In this document: positions 19,473 through 28,378 of the stretch, one piece after another
Layout of the letters: every line of letters starts with the position of its first letter
How positions within the stretch are numbered: position 1 is the stretch's first letter
NCBI RefSeq assembly: GCF_008638365.1
Contig: NZ_VWVU01000006.1
Location: forward strand, 289,439-353,438
Length of the DNA: 64,000 nucleotides
DNA from: Nocardiopsis quinghaiensis
GTDB lineage: Bacteria; Actinomycetota; Actinomycetes; Streptosporangiales; Streptosporangiaceae
Direction: 5' to 3'
Notes under the pieces: generated by a model
What the model was told of the DNA's origin: nothing
Database searches by the model: none
What the model saw: only the letters and a program-made list of their open reading frames with translations
Position numbers and translations under genes: made by a program

Positions 19473-20930
19473 ATGCCCGCTGACGAGAACTCCGCCGACT
19501 CAGGCGCGGATCACACACCAGACGAGACGCCCGAGAACGGCTCTGGTCCCGAGGACACCGGTTCCGACCGGGCCGGGGCCACCCGCCCGAATGACCGGGA
19601 CGACCCCGGTGGGACGGTCCCGGGGTCCCCCGAGAACGGGGACGAGAACGGGGACGGGGACGGCTCACGGGACGCCGAGCCTCCCGAGGACTCCGGTGAC
19701 GGGAACGAGGACGAGGGCGAGGACGGCAAGGCCGCTGCCTCCGTTCCCCCGGTCCGCGGAAAACGGCGCCGCGTGCGCCGGATCCTGATGTGGACCGCCG
19801 TGGGCCTGGTACTCGTCCTGGCCGCCGGAGCCGCCACCGCCTACGGCTACTACCACTCGCTGCGCTCGGGCATGGTCCAGCACGACATCGACTCGGCCCT
19901 CCAGGAGGAGGACCGCCCCGAGCGGATCAACGACGCGGTCAACGTCCTCTTCATGGGCACCGACGGCTACGAGGAGGGGAGCACCGCCTACACGCAGGAG
20001 TTCGAGGGCGAGCGCTCGGACGCGATCATGCTGGCGCACATCTCGCCCGAGAAACGGGTCTCGGTGATCAGTTTCCCCCGGGACTCCCTGGTGGACCTGC
20101 CCCAGTGCGCCCCCTACGGCGAGACCGAGGGCACGCAGGCCTACTTCGGCATGATCAACGCGGCGATGTACCACGGCGGCCCGCCCTGCGTGGTCCGCAC
20201 CATCGAGTCGCTCACCGGCATCCGGATCGACCACTTCGTGCACCTGAGCTTCATGAGCTTCCGCGACGTGGTGAACGCCATCGGCGGCGTGGACATCTGC
20301 ATCCCCGAGCCGATGCAGGACAGCCGTTCCGACCTCGACCTCGAAGCGGGACAGCAGATACTCAACGGGGACGAGGCGCTGTCGTTCGTCCGGGCGCGCT
20401 ACGAGATCGGCAACGGCAGCGACATCGGCCGCATCGACCGCCAGCAGATGTTCCTGGCCGCCCTCGCCGACCAGGTGACCAGCAACGACGTACTGAGCAG
20501 CCCGGCCAAGCTGAACGGCATCCTCCAGGCTGTGGCCCGCAACAGCGCCACCGACCAGGCGCTCACGCTCGACAGGATGCTCTCGCTCGCCGTGACCCTC
20601 TCGGGTGTGGACCTGACCGACATCGATTTCCACACCGTTCCCTGGTACCAGGCACCCTTCGACCCCAACCGGGTCATGTGGTACGAGGAGGAGGCCGCGG
20701 CGCTGTTCACCGCCGTGCGCGAGGACCGACCCGTGAGCGCGCTGACGGCCGACGACGCGGCGGCGCCGCAGGACCCGCCCGGCACCTCGCCCTCACCGGT
20801 GGACATCTCCTCCGCGAACGCGTCCCCGCCGGATGTCCCGGAGTCCGCCCGTCCGGGCCAGGGACGCGACGCCACGTCCGACCCGTGTGCCGACGGCCTG
20901 GGCTTCGGCACGGGGGAGGAGACCGAGTAG
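19473..20930 (+). CDS. LytR-CpsA-Psr (LCP) family phosphotransferase
   Basis: About 485 residues. LCP proteins attach teichoic acid, arabinogalactan or capsule polymers from lipid carriers to peptidoglycan on the outer face of the membrane. A highly acidic, Pro/Gly-rich cytoplasmic region of about 100 residues precedes KRRRVRRILMW and one span (VGLVLVLAAGAATAYGYYH). The LCP core follows: NVLFMGTDG, RSDAIMLAHISPEKRVSVIS, FPRDSLVDLP, VNAIGGVDICI and the arginine motif FVRARYEIGNGSDIGRIDRQQ. The long acidic N-terminus is unusual. A strong terminator follows. Confidence 0.93.
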   Translation: MPADENSADSGADHTPDETPENGSGPEDTGSDRAGATRPNDRDDPGGTVPGSPENGDENGDGDGSRDAEPPEDSGDGNEDEGEDGKAAASVPPVRGKRRRVRRILMWTAVGLVLVLAAGAATAYGYYHSLRSGMVQHDIDSALQEEDRPERINDAVNVLFMGTDGYEEGSTAYTQEFEGERSDAIMLAHISPEKRVSVISFPRDSLVDLPQCAPYGETEGTQAYFGMINAAMYHGGPPCVVRTIESLTGIRIDHFVHLSFMSFRDVVNAIGGVDICIPEPMQDSRSDLDLEAGQQILNGDEALSFVRARYEIGNGSDIGRIDRQQMFLAALADQVTSNDVLSSPAKLNGILQAVARNSATDQALTLDRMLSLAVTLSGVDLTDIDFHTVPWYQAPFDPNRVMWYEEEAAALFTAVREDRPVSALTADDAAAPQDPPGTSPSPVDISSANASPPDVPESARPGQGRDATSDPCADGLGFGTGEETE

Positions 20931-21010
20931 GTGCCGAGCGGGCGTTCTTCGGAGCGCCGGCGGGCCGGCACCGGATACGCCCGGAGCTCCCAGGCTCCGG
21001 ACACGACGAG

Positions 21011-21048
21011 ACCGCGGCTCCGGATCCCCCCAGGTCCGGAGCCGCGGT
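21011..21048. terminator. Strong hairpin after the LCP gene
   Basis: ACCGCGGCTCCGGA (21011-21024) pairs perfectly with TCCGGAGCCGCGGT (21035-21048) across a 10-base loop. It sits between convergent genes. Confidence 0.7.
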
Positions 21049-21200
21049 GCGCCTCGGGCGGCGGGAACTCGACTCCTCCGCCGGTACGCGCCTGGAACCC
21101 CCACAGTTCCGTTCGGCGCCCCAGTCAGCGGTGGATGGTCCCGCTCACCGCCCGAGGCCGGTGCGCCCGCCGATCACGGCGGGCGCACGTTCCAGGAAGG

Positions 21201-22313
21201 TCAGACGAGGCCGCCGGACAGCGTGTCGTCCAGCGCACCGGTGTCGACGTCGGGCCGGCCCAGCTCGGGCATGCCCTCCACGCCGACCAGGTCGTTGCCC
21301 AGCGAGTCGCCGCCGGGCGCCAGCTGCGTCGTGCGCGCGGTGTCGGCGACCAGTCCGGTGGCGTCGGCGACCTCGGGCACCGGCAGCGGTCCGACCGGAG
21401 CGTCGCCGATGAGCTGGGGCAGGGCGCTGCTCCCGGCGGACATGGGCACCACGTCGTCGGACAGCACCAGCTCGGAGACGATGTCACCGGCGCCGCCGGT
21501 CAGGTCGGTGTTCTCTCCGTTGACGGGAGCGACCGGGCCGTCCATGGCAGCGGACAGGGGCAGCGGCTCACCGGGGGTGGGCAGGGTGGCGTCGAGGCCG
21601 TTCAGGTCGCCGCCGACCTCGTGGGTGCCCCGCTCGACCGCCGAGCCCAGCTGGTCGACGGCGGCGTCGACCTCCTCCGTGGAGTCGGACAGGGGCACGG
21701 GCGACTCGGTGTGGCTCAGCGGCAGCGTGCCACCGCCCAGACCCAAACCGCTCAGCACGTCCGTACCACCCAGCAGACCCGACAGCGGGTCCGACGACAC
21801 CGGGCTCGCGGAGGGCGGAGCAGCGTGCGACAGCGGCAGCGTGCCACCGCCCAGACCCAAACCGCTCAGCACGTCCGTACCACCCAGCAGACCCGACAGC
21901 GGGTCCGACGGAGCCCGGTCTGCGCTCTGGGCCAGCGGCAGGCCGTCGGCCGCGGTGTTCAGGTCCAGCGGACCGACGTCGGCGGCGTTGTCCTCGCCGG
22001 TCCCGATCGGGGCGTCGGTGGAGACGGTGTCCCCGACGACTCCGCCGAAGGGCTGCCCGGGCGCGGACTGGCGGCGCACGTCGGGCTGGGCGGAGAGCTG
22101 GCCGGGCTCGACCCTGACCAGCTCGCCCAGGGGCGTGGAGACACCTTCCGTCAGCGACGCCGGGACCTGGCCGCCCAGGTCGTTCAGGGGCAGCCCGTCC
22201 GTGACGCCGCCGAGGGTGTCCGCTCCCGAGATCCCGGCTCCCAGGGCGACGAAACCCGCGGTGCCGGCGGCCACCAGCATGGTCCTTGCGGAGGTGCGGG
22301 CGGTGTTGAACAT
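21201..22313 (-). CDS. Secreted hypothetical protein with a duplicated Gly/Leu-rich module
   Basis: 370 residues from the ATG at 22313 (GGAAGGA upstream). A signal peptide (RTSARTMLVAAGTAGFVALG then AGISGADTLGG) leads to a low-complexity acidic protein rich in Gly, Leu, Pro and Asp, with phrases such as DPLSGLLGGTDVLSGLGLGG occurring twice. No enzymatic domain is seen. The pattern suggests a cell-wall-associated or matrix protein of aerial hyphae or spores, but no chaplin or sortase signal is present. It may share regulation with the next secreted protein upstream. Confidence 0.75.
   Translation of the reverse strand: MFNTARTSARTMLVAAGTAGFVALGAGISGADTLGGVTDGLPLNDLGGQVPASLTEGVSTPLGELVRVEPGQLSAQPDVRRQSAPGQPFGGVVGDTVSTDAPIGTGEDNAADVGPLDLNTAADGLPLAQSADRAPSDPLSGLLGGTDVLSGLGLGGGTLPLSHAAPPSASPVSSDPLSGLLGGTDVLSGLGLGGGTLPLSHTESPVPLSDSTEEVDAAVDQLGSAVERGTHEVGGDLNGLDATLPTPGEPLPLSAAMDGPVAPVNGENTDLTGGAGDIVSELVLSDDVVPMSAGSSALPQLIGDAPVGPLPVPEVADATGLVADTARTTQLAPGGDSLGNDLVGVEGMPELGRPDVDTGALDDTLSGGLV
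21717..21910. repeat. 80-bp perfect direct repeat inside the secreted protein gene
   Basis: Bases 21717-21796 recur exactly at 21831-21910, an offset of 114 bp or 38 codons. Synonymous positions are identical too, so the duplication is recent or kept even by recombination. Confidence 0.9.
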
Positions 22314-22654
22314 GTGTGGTCCTTCCGGAGTGTCGTATGTGGCTGTCGTGGGCGGACCGGGTCGTCCGCCGCCCGACGGATCCGCTCCCCCGGCCGGGAG
22401 GAGGGTCCGTCTGGTTCGAGCTTTCCGGTGGGGGAGCCTGTCGCACCTGGAGGGAGCGACGGAGCTCGGCCGGTCATCAGTCGTGGGTCTGGCTGTCCAC
22501 TGACTGACGTGAACCCCGCGGTCGGGTGCGCGGCTCACGTCAATCACCAGAGGCATCCGGGTTCATGGCTCACCGTGGTCGTCCGTGAGCGTCCCGGGGC
22601 TGGGAAGGGCGTGCCAGAAGACAGGTCGCGGAGCGACCGGCCGGGGAGGGCCCG
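22314..22654. other. Intergenic with a dyad at 22505-22542
   Basis: 341 bp between two minus-strand secreted-protein genes. TGACGTGA (22505-22512) and TCACGTCA (22535-22542) are perfect inverted arms enclosing CCGCG and CGCGG, which also pair. It lies about 200 bp upstream of the 21201-22313 gene, in a possible 5' leader or operator position. The rest is unremarkable. Confidence 0.45.
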
Positions 22655-23794
22655 CTAGTCGGGCGAGAAGGTCGGCTCGTCGGCGGACTCGGCGGGAACC
22701 GAGCGCAGGACGTGCCAGGCGGCCTGGAGATGGCCGGGGAGCGGAGCGGGAGCGCCGGTGGCGGGCAGATAGCCCGCGACGCCGCCGGTCGCGCCACTCG
22801 GCGCGGAGCCGGTGGCGGTGGTGTTCGGTGCCGAGGAGGCGACGGCCTCGTCCATGAGGGGCACGGGAGCGCTCTCGGCGGTTCTGCCGGTGGAGTACCG
22901 CGCCGCGGTGTCCGAGGTGCTGTGGAGTGCGGTGGCGACCGTGCCGTCAGCACCGTGGACCGGACCGGTCAGGACGGCGCCGCCCTCCCGAGGCCGTGCG
23001 TCCCCGTCCGGGCCGGTGCCCTCGGCGGACGGCTCCTCGGCTGCCGGTGCCGTGTCGGACACGGCGTCCGTGGCGAGGCGGTCCTCCACGAAGGCGGGCG
23101 TCCCGTGGACGGTGTCGCGCACCTGCTGCGCGACGCCGTTACCCCTGGTACCCCTGGCCCCGATGGCAGGGGGGACGGCGGCGGGGGTGTCGAACACCAT
23201 GCGGGTGGTCTTCCTCCCCGCGGCGGCGACCGCCCCGTCCAGAGGCTTGTCAAGCCTGGCGGGGGCCGCCGGGACGTGGCGCTCCGTGTCCGTGCGAGCG
23301 GAAGCGTCCGTGCGCACGGAACCAGCCCGGCCGTTGGGAGCCCGGCCTGCGTCGGCCGCGGTGGTCTGGGCGGCGTTCGGCCGACCCGTACCCGCCTGGC
23401 TCGTACCCGACTGAGCCGTACCCGCCTGGCTCGTACCCGACTGAGCCGCGCCCGCCTGGCCCGTACCCGACTGAGCTGTGCCCGACCGGCCCGCGTTCGG
23501 ACGGGCCGCGTCGTTGGCCTGCTCCGGGGGCGTCTGCCCCGCGGGAGCCTTCTCGCCGACGACGGGTCCGGCCTGGTGCGCCGGGTTCCCGGCCCCGTGG
23601 GCCGGTGCGCTGGGCGCCGGGTTCTCCTGCGCCAGCACGGAGTCGGAGGTGGCCAGCCAGGCGCCGGCCAGGACCCCGAAGACCAGGGCGGCGAGCAACA
23701 GCGCTCGTCGGGCCGACGCCGGGAGCACGGCGGAACGAACGCCGGAGGCGTTCGTGAGACCGTGGACTCCAGACACCGGGGTTCCTTCCGCCAT
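22655..23794 (-). CDS. Secreted Ala/Gly/Pro-rich hypothetical protein
   Basis: 379 residues if the ATG at 23794 is used; an in-frame ATG at 23905 would add 37 residues and could be leaderless. A hydrophobic segment (RRALLLAALVFGVLAGAWLA) with a likely cleavage after SVLAQ precedes a disordered region with tandem QSGTSQAGTA-type repeats (about residues 100-140). A region with scattered charged stretches follows, and the protein ends PGHLQAAWHVLRSVPAESAD. No known domain. Probably exported and attached to, or passing through, the cell wall. Confidence 0.65.
   Translation of the reverse strand: MAEGTPVSGVHGLTNASGVRSAVLPASARRALLLAALVFGVLAGAWLATSDSVLAQENPAPSAPAHGAGNPAHQAGPVVGEKAPAGQTPPEQANDAARPNAGRSGTAQSGTGQAGAAQSGTSQAGTAQSGTSQAGTGRPNAAQTTAADAGRAPNGRAGSVRTDASARTDTERHVPAAPARLDKPLDGAVAAAGRKTTRMVFDTPAAVPPAIGARGTRGNGVAQQVRDTVHGTPAFVEDRLATDAVSDTAPAAEEPSAEGTGPDGDARPREGGAVLTGPVHGADGTVATALHSTSDTAARYSTGRTAESAPVPLMDEAVASSAPNTTATGSAPSGATGGVAGYLPATGAPAPLPGHLQAAWHVLRSVPAESADEPTFSPD
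23393..23490. repeat. 30-bp tandem repeats encoding GTSQ/SGTAQ units
   Basis: About three imperfect units of CTGGCTCGTACCCGACTGAG-type sequence, with period 30 bp, encode the QSGTSQAGTA repeat of the secreted protein on the minus strand. Confidence 0.75.
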
Positions 23795-24078
23795 GGGACG
23801 CGGGCTGACACGGGGGCCGGTCACGGTGCCGTGGACAGTGCGTGCCGGGCCGCGGAACGCGAGGTCGGGTGACCTTCGTGCGCTCGCTGGACGCGACGTT
23901 AGCATGAATTAGACGACCGGAACCCTCAATCCCCAGGAATTCCTGCCCCTCCGGAACCGGCCCCTGAACAGCAGATGTGGCAAACCGGAGAAAAACCAAC
24001 GACAATTCGACCATTACGCCCCAGGAAAAGCGCGCATTGCCAGACCGTCCGACCGGCTCTGCGGAGGTTGACCCACAC

Positions 24079-25824
24079 ATGACCGAGATTCCCCAGAGCC
24101 ATTCACTGTCCCCCAAGGGCCTGGACGACCTGCTAACCGAGGTGCACTCACTGGACTCGCGCCTGTCCGCGCACGGCCGTGTCCACTCGCTGCTCCAGGC
24201 GGTCCTGACCATCGGCGGCGACCTGGACCTGGCGACCGTGCTGCGCAGGCTGACCGAGGTGGCCGCGCAGTTGGCCGGTGCGCGGTACGCGGGCCTCGGC
24301 GTGGTGGACGAGGACGGCGGGTTCAGCGAGTTCATCCCCGTGGGGATCAGCGAGGAACAGGCCGCGAAGATCCACCGGTTCCCCCACGGCAGGGGCGTGC
24401 TGGGGGTGCCGCTGCACGAGCGGGCCCCGCTGCGCCTGACCGACCTGCGCGAGCACCCCGACTTCGAGGGGTTCCCCGACGGGCACCCGCACATGGGCGG
24501 CTTTCTCGGCGTTCCCATCCAGGTCCGGGACGAGGTGTTCGGCAACCTCTACCTCACCGAGAAGGCCAACGGAGGGGAGTTCGACGAGGAGGACGAGGCG
24601 ATGGTCACCGCACTGGCCACCGCGGCCGGTATGGCGATCGAGAACGCGCGCCTGTACGAGGAGGCGCGGCTGCGCGAGCGGTGGCTGGCGGCGTCCACCG
24701 AGATCACCACCCGCCTGCTGTCGGGCGCCGACACCACCGAGGTGCTCGCCCACATGGCGGCACAGGCCCGGGAGATCGGCGACGCGGACACGGCCGTGGT
24801 CATGCTGCCCGACTCCCGTGCCCGGGGGCACCTGTTCGCGGAGATCGCGGACGGTCCCATAGCGCAGGAGATCCTGGGGACGCCGGTCGAGATCCACGAC
24901 TCCGTCTGCGGATGGGTGTACGAGACGGGCGAGGCCACGGGGATCCCCGACCTGGGCCGGGCGAACTGCCCGATGCTCACCCACCGCGGCTACGGCCCCG
25001 GCCTGGTGGTGCCCCTGGGCACACCGGGGAACACGCGCGGGGTGCTGCTGCTGGGCAAACTGTCCGACCGGGTACCGTTCACCGCGGCGATACGCCGCAT
25101 GCTGCACGGATTCTCGGTGCAGGCCGCGGTGGCCCTCGAACTGGCCGAGGCGCGGCGCGACACCGAGCGCCTGGTGGTGCTGGAGGAGCGCGACCGGATC
25201 GCCAAGGACCTGCACGACGTGGTGATCCAGCGGCTGTTCGCGTCGGCGATGACGCTGATGAGCACCATGCGGCTGATCACCTCTCCCGAGGCCGAGGAGC
25301 GGGTGCAGCGGACCATCGACGAACTGGACGGCACCATCCGGGAGATCCGCTCGACGATCTTCGACCTCCAGAACCCGCCGAGTCACATGGACACGTCGCT
25401 GCGCGAGCGCATCCTGAGGCTGGCCGAGAACACCGCGCACAGCCTGGGCTGCCATCCGGGGGTGAGCCTGGACGGGCCGATCGACGCCTCCGTGCCCGAC
25501 GACATCGGCGAACAGCTGCTCGCGGTGCTCGGCGAGGGACTGACCAACGTGGCCCGGCACGCGCGTGCCACGGAGGTACACGTGTCGGTGGTGGTGGAGG
25601 AGACCACGACCACGGGCCACTCCACGGTCCTCACGCTGACGGTGACCGACAACGGCGTGGGCCTGCCCGAGGAGGGGCGGCGCAGCGGACTGCGCAACCT
25701 GGAGCAGCGGGCCCGGGCACTGGGCGGCGGGTTCACCGCGAGCAGGAACGAGGGAGGGGGCACGGTGCTGGTGTGGCGGGTGCCCGTCCCCGACGGCGCC
25801 GTGCCGCCTCCGAGCAGCTTCTGA
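24079..25824 (+). CDS. GAF-domain sensor histidine kinase, DevS/DosT type
   Basis: 581 residues from the ATG at 24079. The frame is open to a GTG at 23977, but that part is AT-rich and promoter-like. Two GAF domains (about 40-190 and 210-370) precede a HisKA_3 dimerisation domain with the phospho-accepting His in RDRIAKDLHDVVIQRLF and an HATPase domain (EGLTNVARHARATEVHV, TDNGVGLPEEGRRSGLRNLE). GFPDGHPHMGGFLGVPIQVR matches the haem-His region of DevS, so binding of haem and sensing of O2, NO or CO is plausible. It is convergent with, not in an operon with, its probable partner regulator. Confidence 0.92.
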   Translation: MTEIPQSHSLSPKGLDDLLTEVHSLDSRLSAHGRVHSLLQAVLTIGGDLDLATVLRRLTEVAAQLAGARYAGLGVVDEDGGFSEFIPVGISEEQAAKIHRFPHGRGVLGVPLHERAPLRLTDLREHPDFEGFPDGHPHMGGFLGVPIQVRDEVFGNLYLTEKANGGEFDEEDEAMVTALATAAGMAIENARLYEEARLRERWLAASTEITTRLLSGADTTEVLAHMAAQAREIGDADTAVVMLPDSRARGHLFAEIADGPIAQEILGTPVEIHDSVCGWVYETGEATGIPDLGRANCPMLTHRGYGPGLVVPLGTPGNTRGVLLLGKLSDRVPFTAAIRRMLHGFSVQAAVALELAEARRDTERLVVLEERDRIAKDLHDVVIQRLFASAMTLMSTMRLITSPEAEERVQRTIDELDGTIREIRSTIFDLQNPPSHMDTSLRERILRLAENTAHSLGCHPGVSLDGPIDASVPDDIGEQLLAVLGEGLTNVARHARATEVHVSVVVEETTTTGHSTVLTLTVTDNGVGLPEEGRRSGLRNLEQRARALGGGFTASRNEGGGTVLVWRVPVPDGAVPPPSSF

Positions 25825-25947
25825 GCCGCCGCGGAGCCCGGTCCACCGGTTCAACCGCCGAGGACGGGGACCCGGAAGCGGGCGGAGGAGGCGGCAGCGG
25901 CGGCGTTGACCACCCGCTGGTCGACGGTTCCCAGGGCCATGCCGCCC

Positions 25948-26619
25948 TCAGTAGCGACGGCCGCGCAGCTCGGCGACGAGCACGGCGGCCTGCGTGCGGC
26001 GCTTGAGGTCCAGCTTGGACAGCAGGGCGGACACGTAGTTCTTCACGGTCTTCTCCGCCAGGTACAGGCGCTCGCCGATCTGCCGGTTGGTCATCCCCTC
26101 GCCGATGAGGTCGAGGATCTGCCGTTCCTGCGGAGTCAGCTCGGCCAGCGGGTCCGGCTCGGCCTGGGCTCCGCGCAGCCGCTCCAGCATCGCGCCGGTG
26201 CTGCCCGAGTCCAGCAGCGAGCCGCCGGAGGCCACGGTGCGCACCGCGCCCACGAGGTCGGCGCCGTGGATCTGCTTGAGCACGTACCCGGCCGCGCCGG
26301 CCATGACGGCGTCGTACAGGGCGTCGTCGTCGGCGAACGACGTCAGCATCAGACAGGCGATCTCGGGGTGGTCCGAGCGGATCTCCCGGCACACCTGCAC
26401 GCCCGATCCGCCGGGCAGCCGCACGTCGAGGACCGCGACGTCGGGCAGTACCACCGGGATCCGCGCCAGCGCCTGCTCGGCCGTCCCGGCCTCACCGACG
26501 ACGGTCATGTCGTCCTCGGTCTCCAGCAGAGCGGCCACACCACGGCGGACCACCTCATGGTCGTCCACCAGGAACACCCTGATCTGCTTGCGAGCGCCCT
26601 TGGCTCCACCGCCCGTCAT
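25948..26619 (-). CDS. NarL/LuxR family response regulator, DevR-like
   Basis: 223 residues. The receiver domain has the acidic pocket VDDH, the phospho-acceptor Asp in VAVLDVRLPGGSG, and Lys in GYVLKQIHGAD. The LuxR-type helix-turn-helix (LTPQERQILDLIGEGMTNRQ then RLYLAEKTVKNYVSALLSKL) is near residues 150-205. The C-terminal extension QAAVLVAELRG resembles DevR/DosR. The convergent histidine kinase is the probable partner. A partial DosR-box-like TCCCGTAAAGGGA lies at 26733-26745 upstream. Confidence 0.93.
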   Translation of the reverse strand: MTGGGAKGARKQIRVFLVDDHEVVRRGVAALLETEDDMTVVGEAGTAEQALARIPVVLPDVAVLDVRLPGGSGVQVCREIRSDHPEIACLMLTSFADDDALYDAVMAGAAGYVLKQIHGADLVGAVRTVASGGSLLDSGSTGAMLERLRGAQAEPDPLAELTPQERQILDLIGEGMTNRQIGERLYLAEKTVKNYVSALLSKLDLKRRTQAAVLVAELRGRRY

Positions 26620-26781
26620 CGGCCCATCCTCATCCCTGTGTCACCGCGATCCAGACACCGCTCCGAGGAAAACGGTAATACGTGCGAAGGGCAACGCGTG
26701 GGTCGTTAGGCACCGAACTGCCCGGACGAAGGTCCCGTAAAGGGATAATTCACCTTCGCCCGGGGGCAAAGAACCTGATCA

Positions 26782-26815
26782 CCCCAGGTACGAACATCAT
26801 CACCCGTATCTGGGG
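26782..26815 (-). terminator. Hairpin after the amidase gene
   Basis: CCCCAGGTAC (26782-26791) pairs with GTATCTGGGG (26806-26815) with one mismatch, 20 bp beyond the amidase stop on the minus strand. Confidence 0.5.
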
Positions 26816-26834
26816 CCACAGTACAAATCCGGTG

Positions 26835-28349
26835 TCACGGCCTCCGGTCAGCCCAGGGTCGGGCGATCTCGAAGGCGCGGCAGGCCGCCAGCACCCGGGC
26901 GTCGGTGTGACGGGGCCCGACCACCTGGAGCCCCACCGGCAGGCCCGCCGAGGTGAATCCGCACGGCACGCTCGCGGCGGGCTGCTGGGTCATGTTGAAC
27001 GGGTAGCTGAACCCCGCCCACGCGGTCCACCGCTCGCCCTCCAGCTCCGGCGGCGACTCCAGCCCCGCCTCGAACGCCGTGATCGGCACCGCCGGGGTCA
27101 GCAGCAGGTCGTGGTCGGCGTGGAAGCGGCCCATCCGGGCACCCATCTCCATCCGCAGGGCCATCGCGGTCAGGTAGTCCTTCGCCGAGTAGGTCAGCCC
27201 CTCCTCGGCGATCTCCCGCAGCCCCGGGTCGAGCAGGTCCCGCTGCCGGTCGGTGAGCTTGTCCGTGGCCTTGGCCACTCCGGAGTACCACAGTACGTGG
27301 AAGGCCTCCCGGGAGTCGGGCAGGTCGGGATCGGTCTCCTCCACCCGGGCGCCCAGCGCCTCGAACACGGCGACCGCTTCGGCCACCGCCCGGGACACCT
27401 CGGGGTCCACGTCCAGCCCGCCCAGGGTGGGGCTGTAGGCGATCCGCATGCCACGCACCAACTCCTCGGCGTCGGTGCGCAGCCGCACGTCGCCGATACC
27501 GTGCGCGGGCGGCGGCAGCGCGGCCCAGTCGCGCGGGTCCGGCTGGGCGACGACCTCCAGCATCAGCGCCATGTCGCCCACGGTGCGGGCCAGCGGTCCG
27601 GTGTGCGCCAGCGAGCCGAACGGGCTGGCCGGGTAGTGCGACACCAGGCCCCACGTGGGTTTGATCCCGCAGACACCGCTGAAGCTGGCCGGGATGCGGA
27701 TCGAGCCGCCGCCGTCGGTGCCGGTGGACAGCGGACCCATCCCGGACGCCACCGCCGCCGCGGACCCGCCGCTGGAACCGCCCGGGGTGGTGGACAGGTC
27801 CCACGGGTTGCGGGTGACACCGGTGAGCGGCCCGTCGGTGACGCCCTTCCACGCCAGCTCGGGCGTGGTGGTCTTGCCGACGAGGACCGCGCCGCTCTCC
27901 CGCAGGCGGGCCGTCACCGGGGAGTCCTCCTCCCACGGCCCCTCCTGGGAGCTGGTGACCGACCCCTTCAACGTGGGCCATCCCCTGGTGAGGTGGATGT
28001 CCTTGACCGAGGTCGGCACCCCGTCCAGGACACCGACGGGCTCGCCGCGGCGCCACCGCTCGGCGGACGCACGGGCCGCCTCACGGGCCTCGTCCGGACG
28101 CACCAGGCAGAACGCGTTGAGCGCCGGGTTGTCCCGGTCGATGCGCTCCAGGACGGCCTCGACGGCGTCCACGGGGGACAGGTCCCCGGCGGCGTAGGCC
28201 GCGAGCAGCTGCTCCGCGGACAGGTCGGCCGGTGTCGCGGGCTCGCCGGACCGCGCGTGCGGAACCGCGGCGGCCTCCAGCGCGCCCTCGGCCGTGCCGA
28301 CGGCTGCTCCCGCGTCCTCGGTCCCGGCCCGGTCGGAACGGATCGTCAC
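26835..28349 (-). CDS. Amidase-signature family hydrolase
   Basis: 504 residues from the GTG at 28349, chosen for the GGGAGG 6 bp upstream. Hydrolyses an amide bond with the Ser-cisSer-Lys triad: Lys in [16 protein letters not shown], the Gly/Ser loop [18 protein letters not shown], and the nucleophile region [18 protein letters not shown]. Cytosolic, with no signal peptide. It follows the D-2-hydroxyacid dehydrogenase by about 30 bp in one operon, under the palindromic operators of the region. The substrate is likely an amide intermediate of the pathway encoded nearby; the sequence does not identify it. Confidence 0.93.
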   Translation of the reverse strand: MTIRSDRAGTEDAGAAVGTAEGALEAAAVPHARSGEPATPADLSAEQLLAAYAAGDLSPVDAVEAVLERIDRDNPALNAFCLVRPDEAREAARASAERWRRGEPVGVLDGVPTSVKDIHLTRGWPTLKGSVTSSQEGPWEEDSPVTARLRESGAVLVGKTTTPELAWKGVTDGPLTGVTRNPWDLSTTPGGSSGGSAAAVASGMGPLSTGTDGGGSIRIPASFSGVCGIKPTWGLVSHYPASPFGSLAHTGPLARTVGDMALMLEVVAQPDPRDWAALPPPAHGIGDVRLRTDAEELVRGMRIAYSPTLGGLDVDPEVSRAVAEAVAVFEALGARVEETDPDLPDSREAFHVLWYSGVAKATDKLTDRQRDLLDPGLREIAEEGLTYSAKDYLTAMALRMEMGARMGRFHADHDLLLTPAVPITAFEAGLESPPELEGERWTAWAGFSYPFNMTQQPAASVPCGFTSAGLPVGLQVVGPRHTDARVLAACRAFEIARPWADRRP

Positions 28350-28378
28350 TTCAGCCTCCCATGTCACGCCATCAGGGG

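Noticed and set aside
26733..26745. A true DosR box upstream of the DevR-like gene
   Set aside because: TCCCGTAAAGGGA resembles only the core of the 20-bp DosR motif and lacks the outer positions; I kept it as a remark, not a site.
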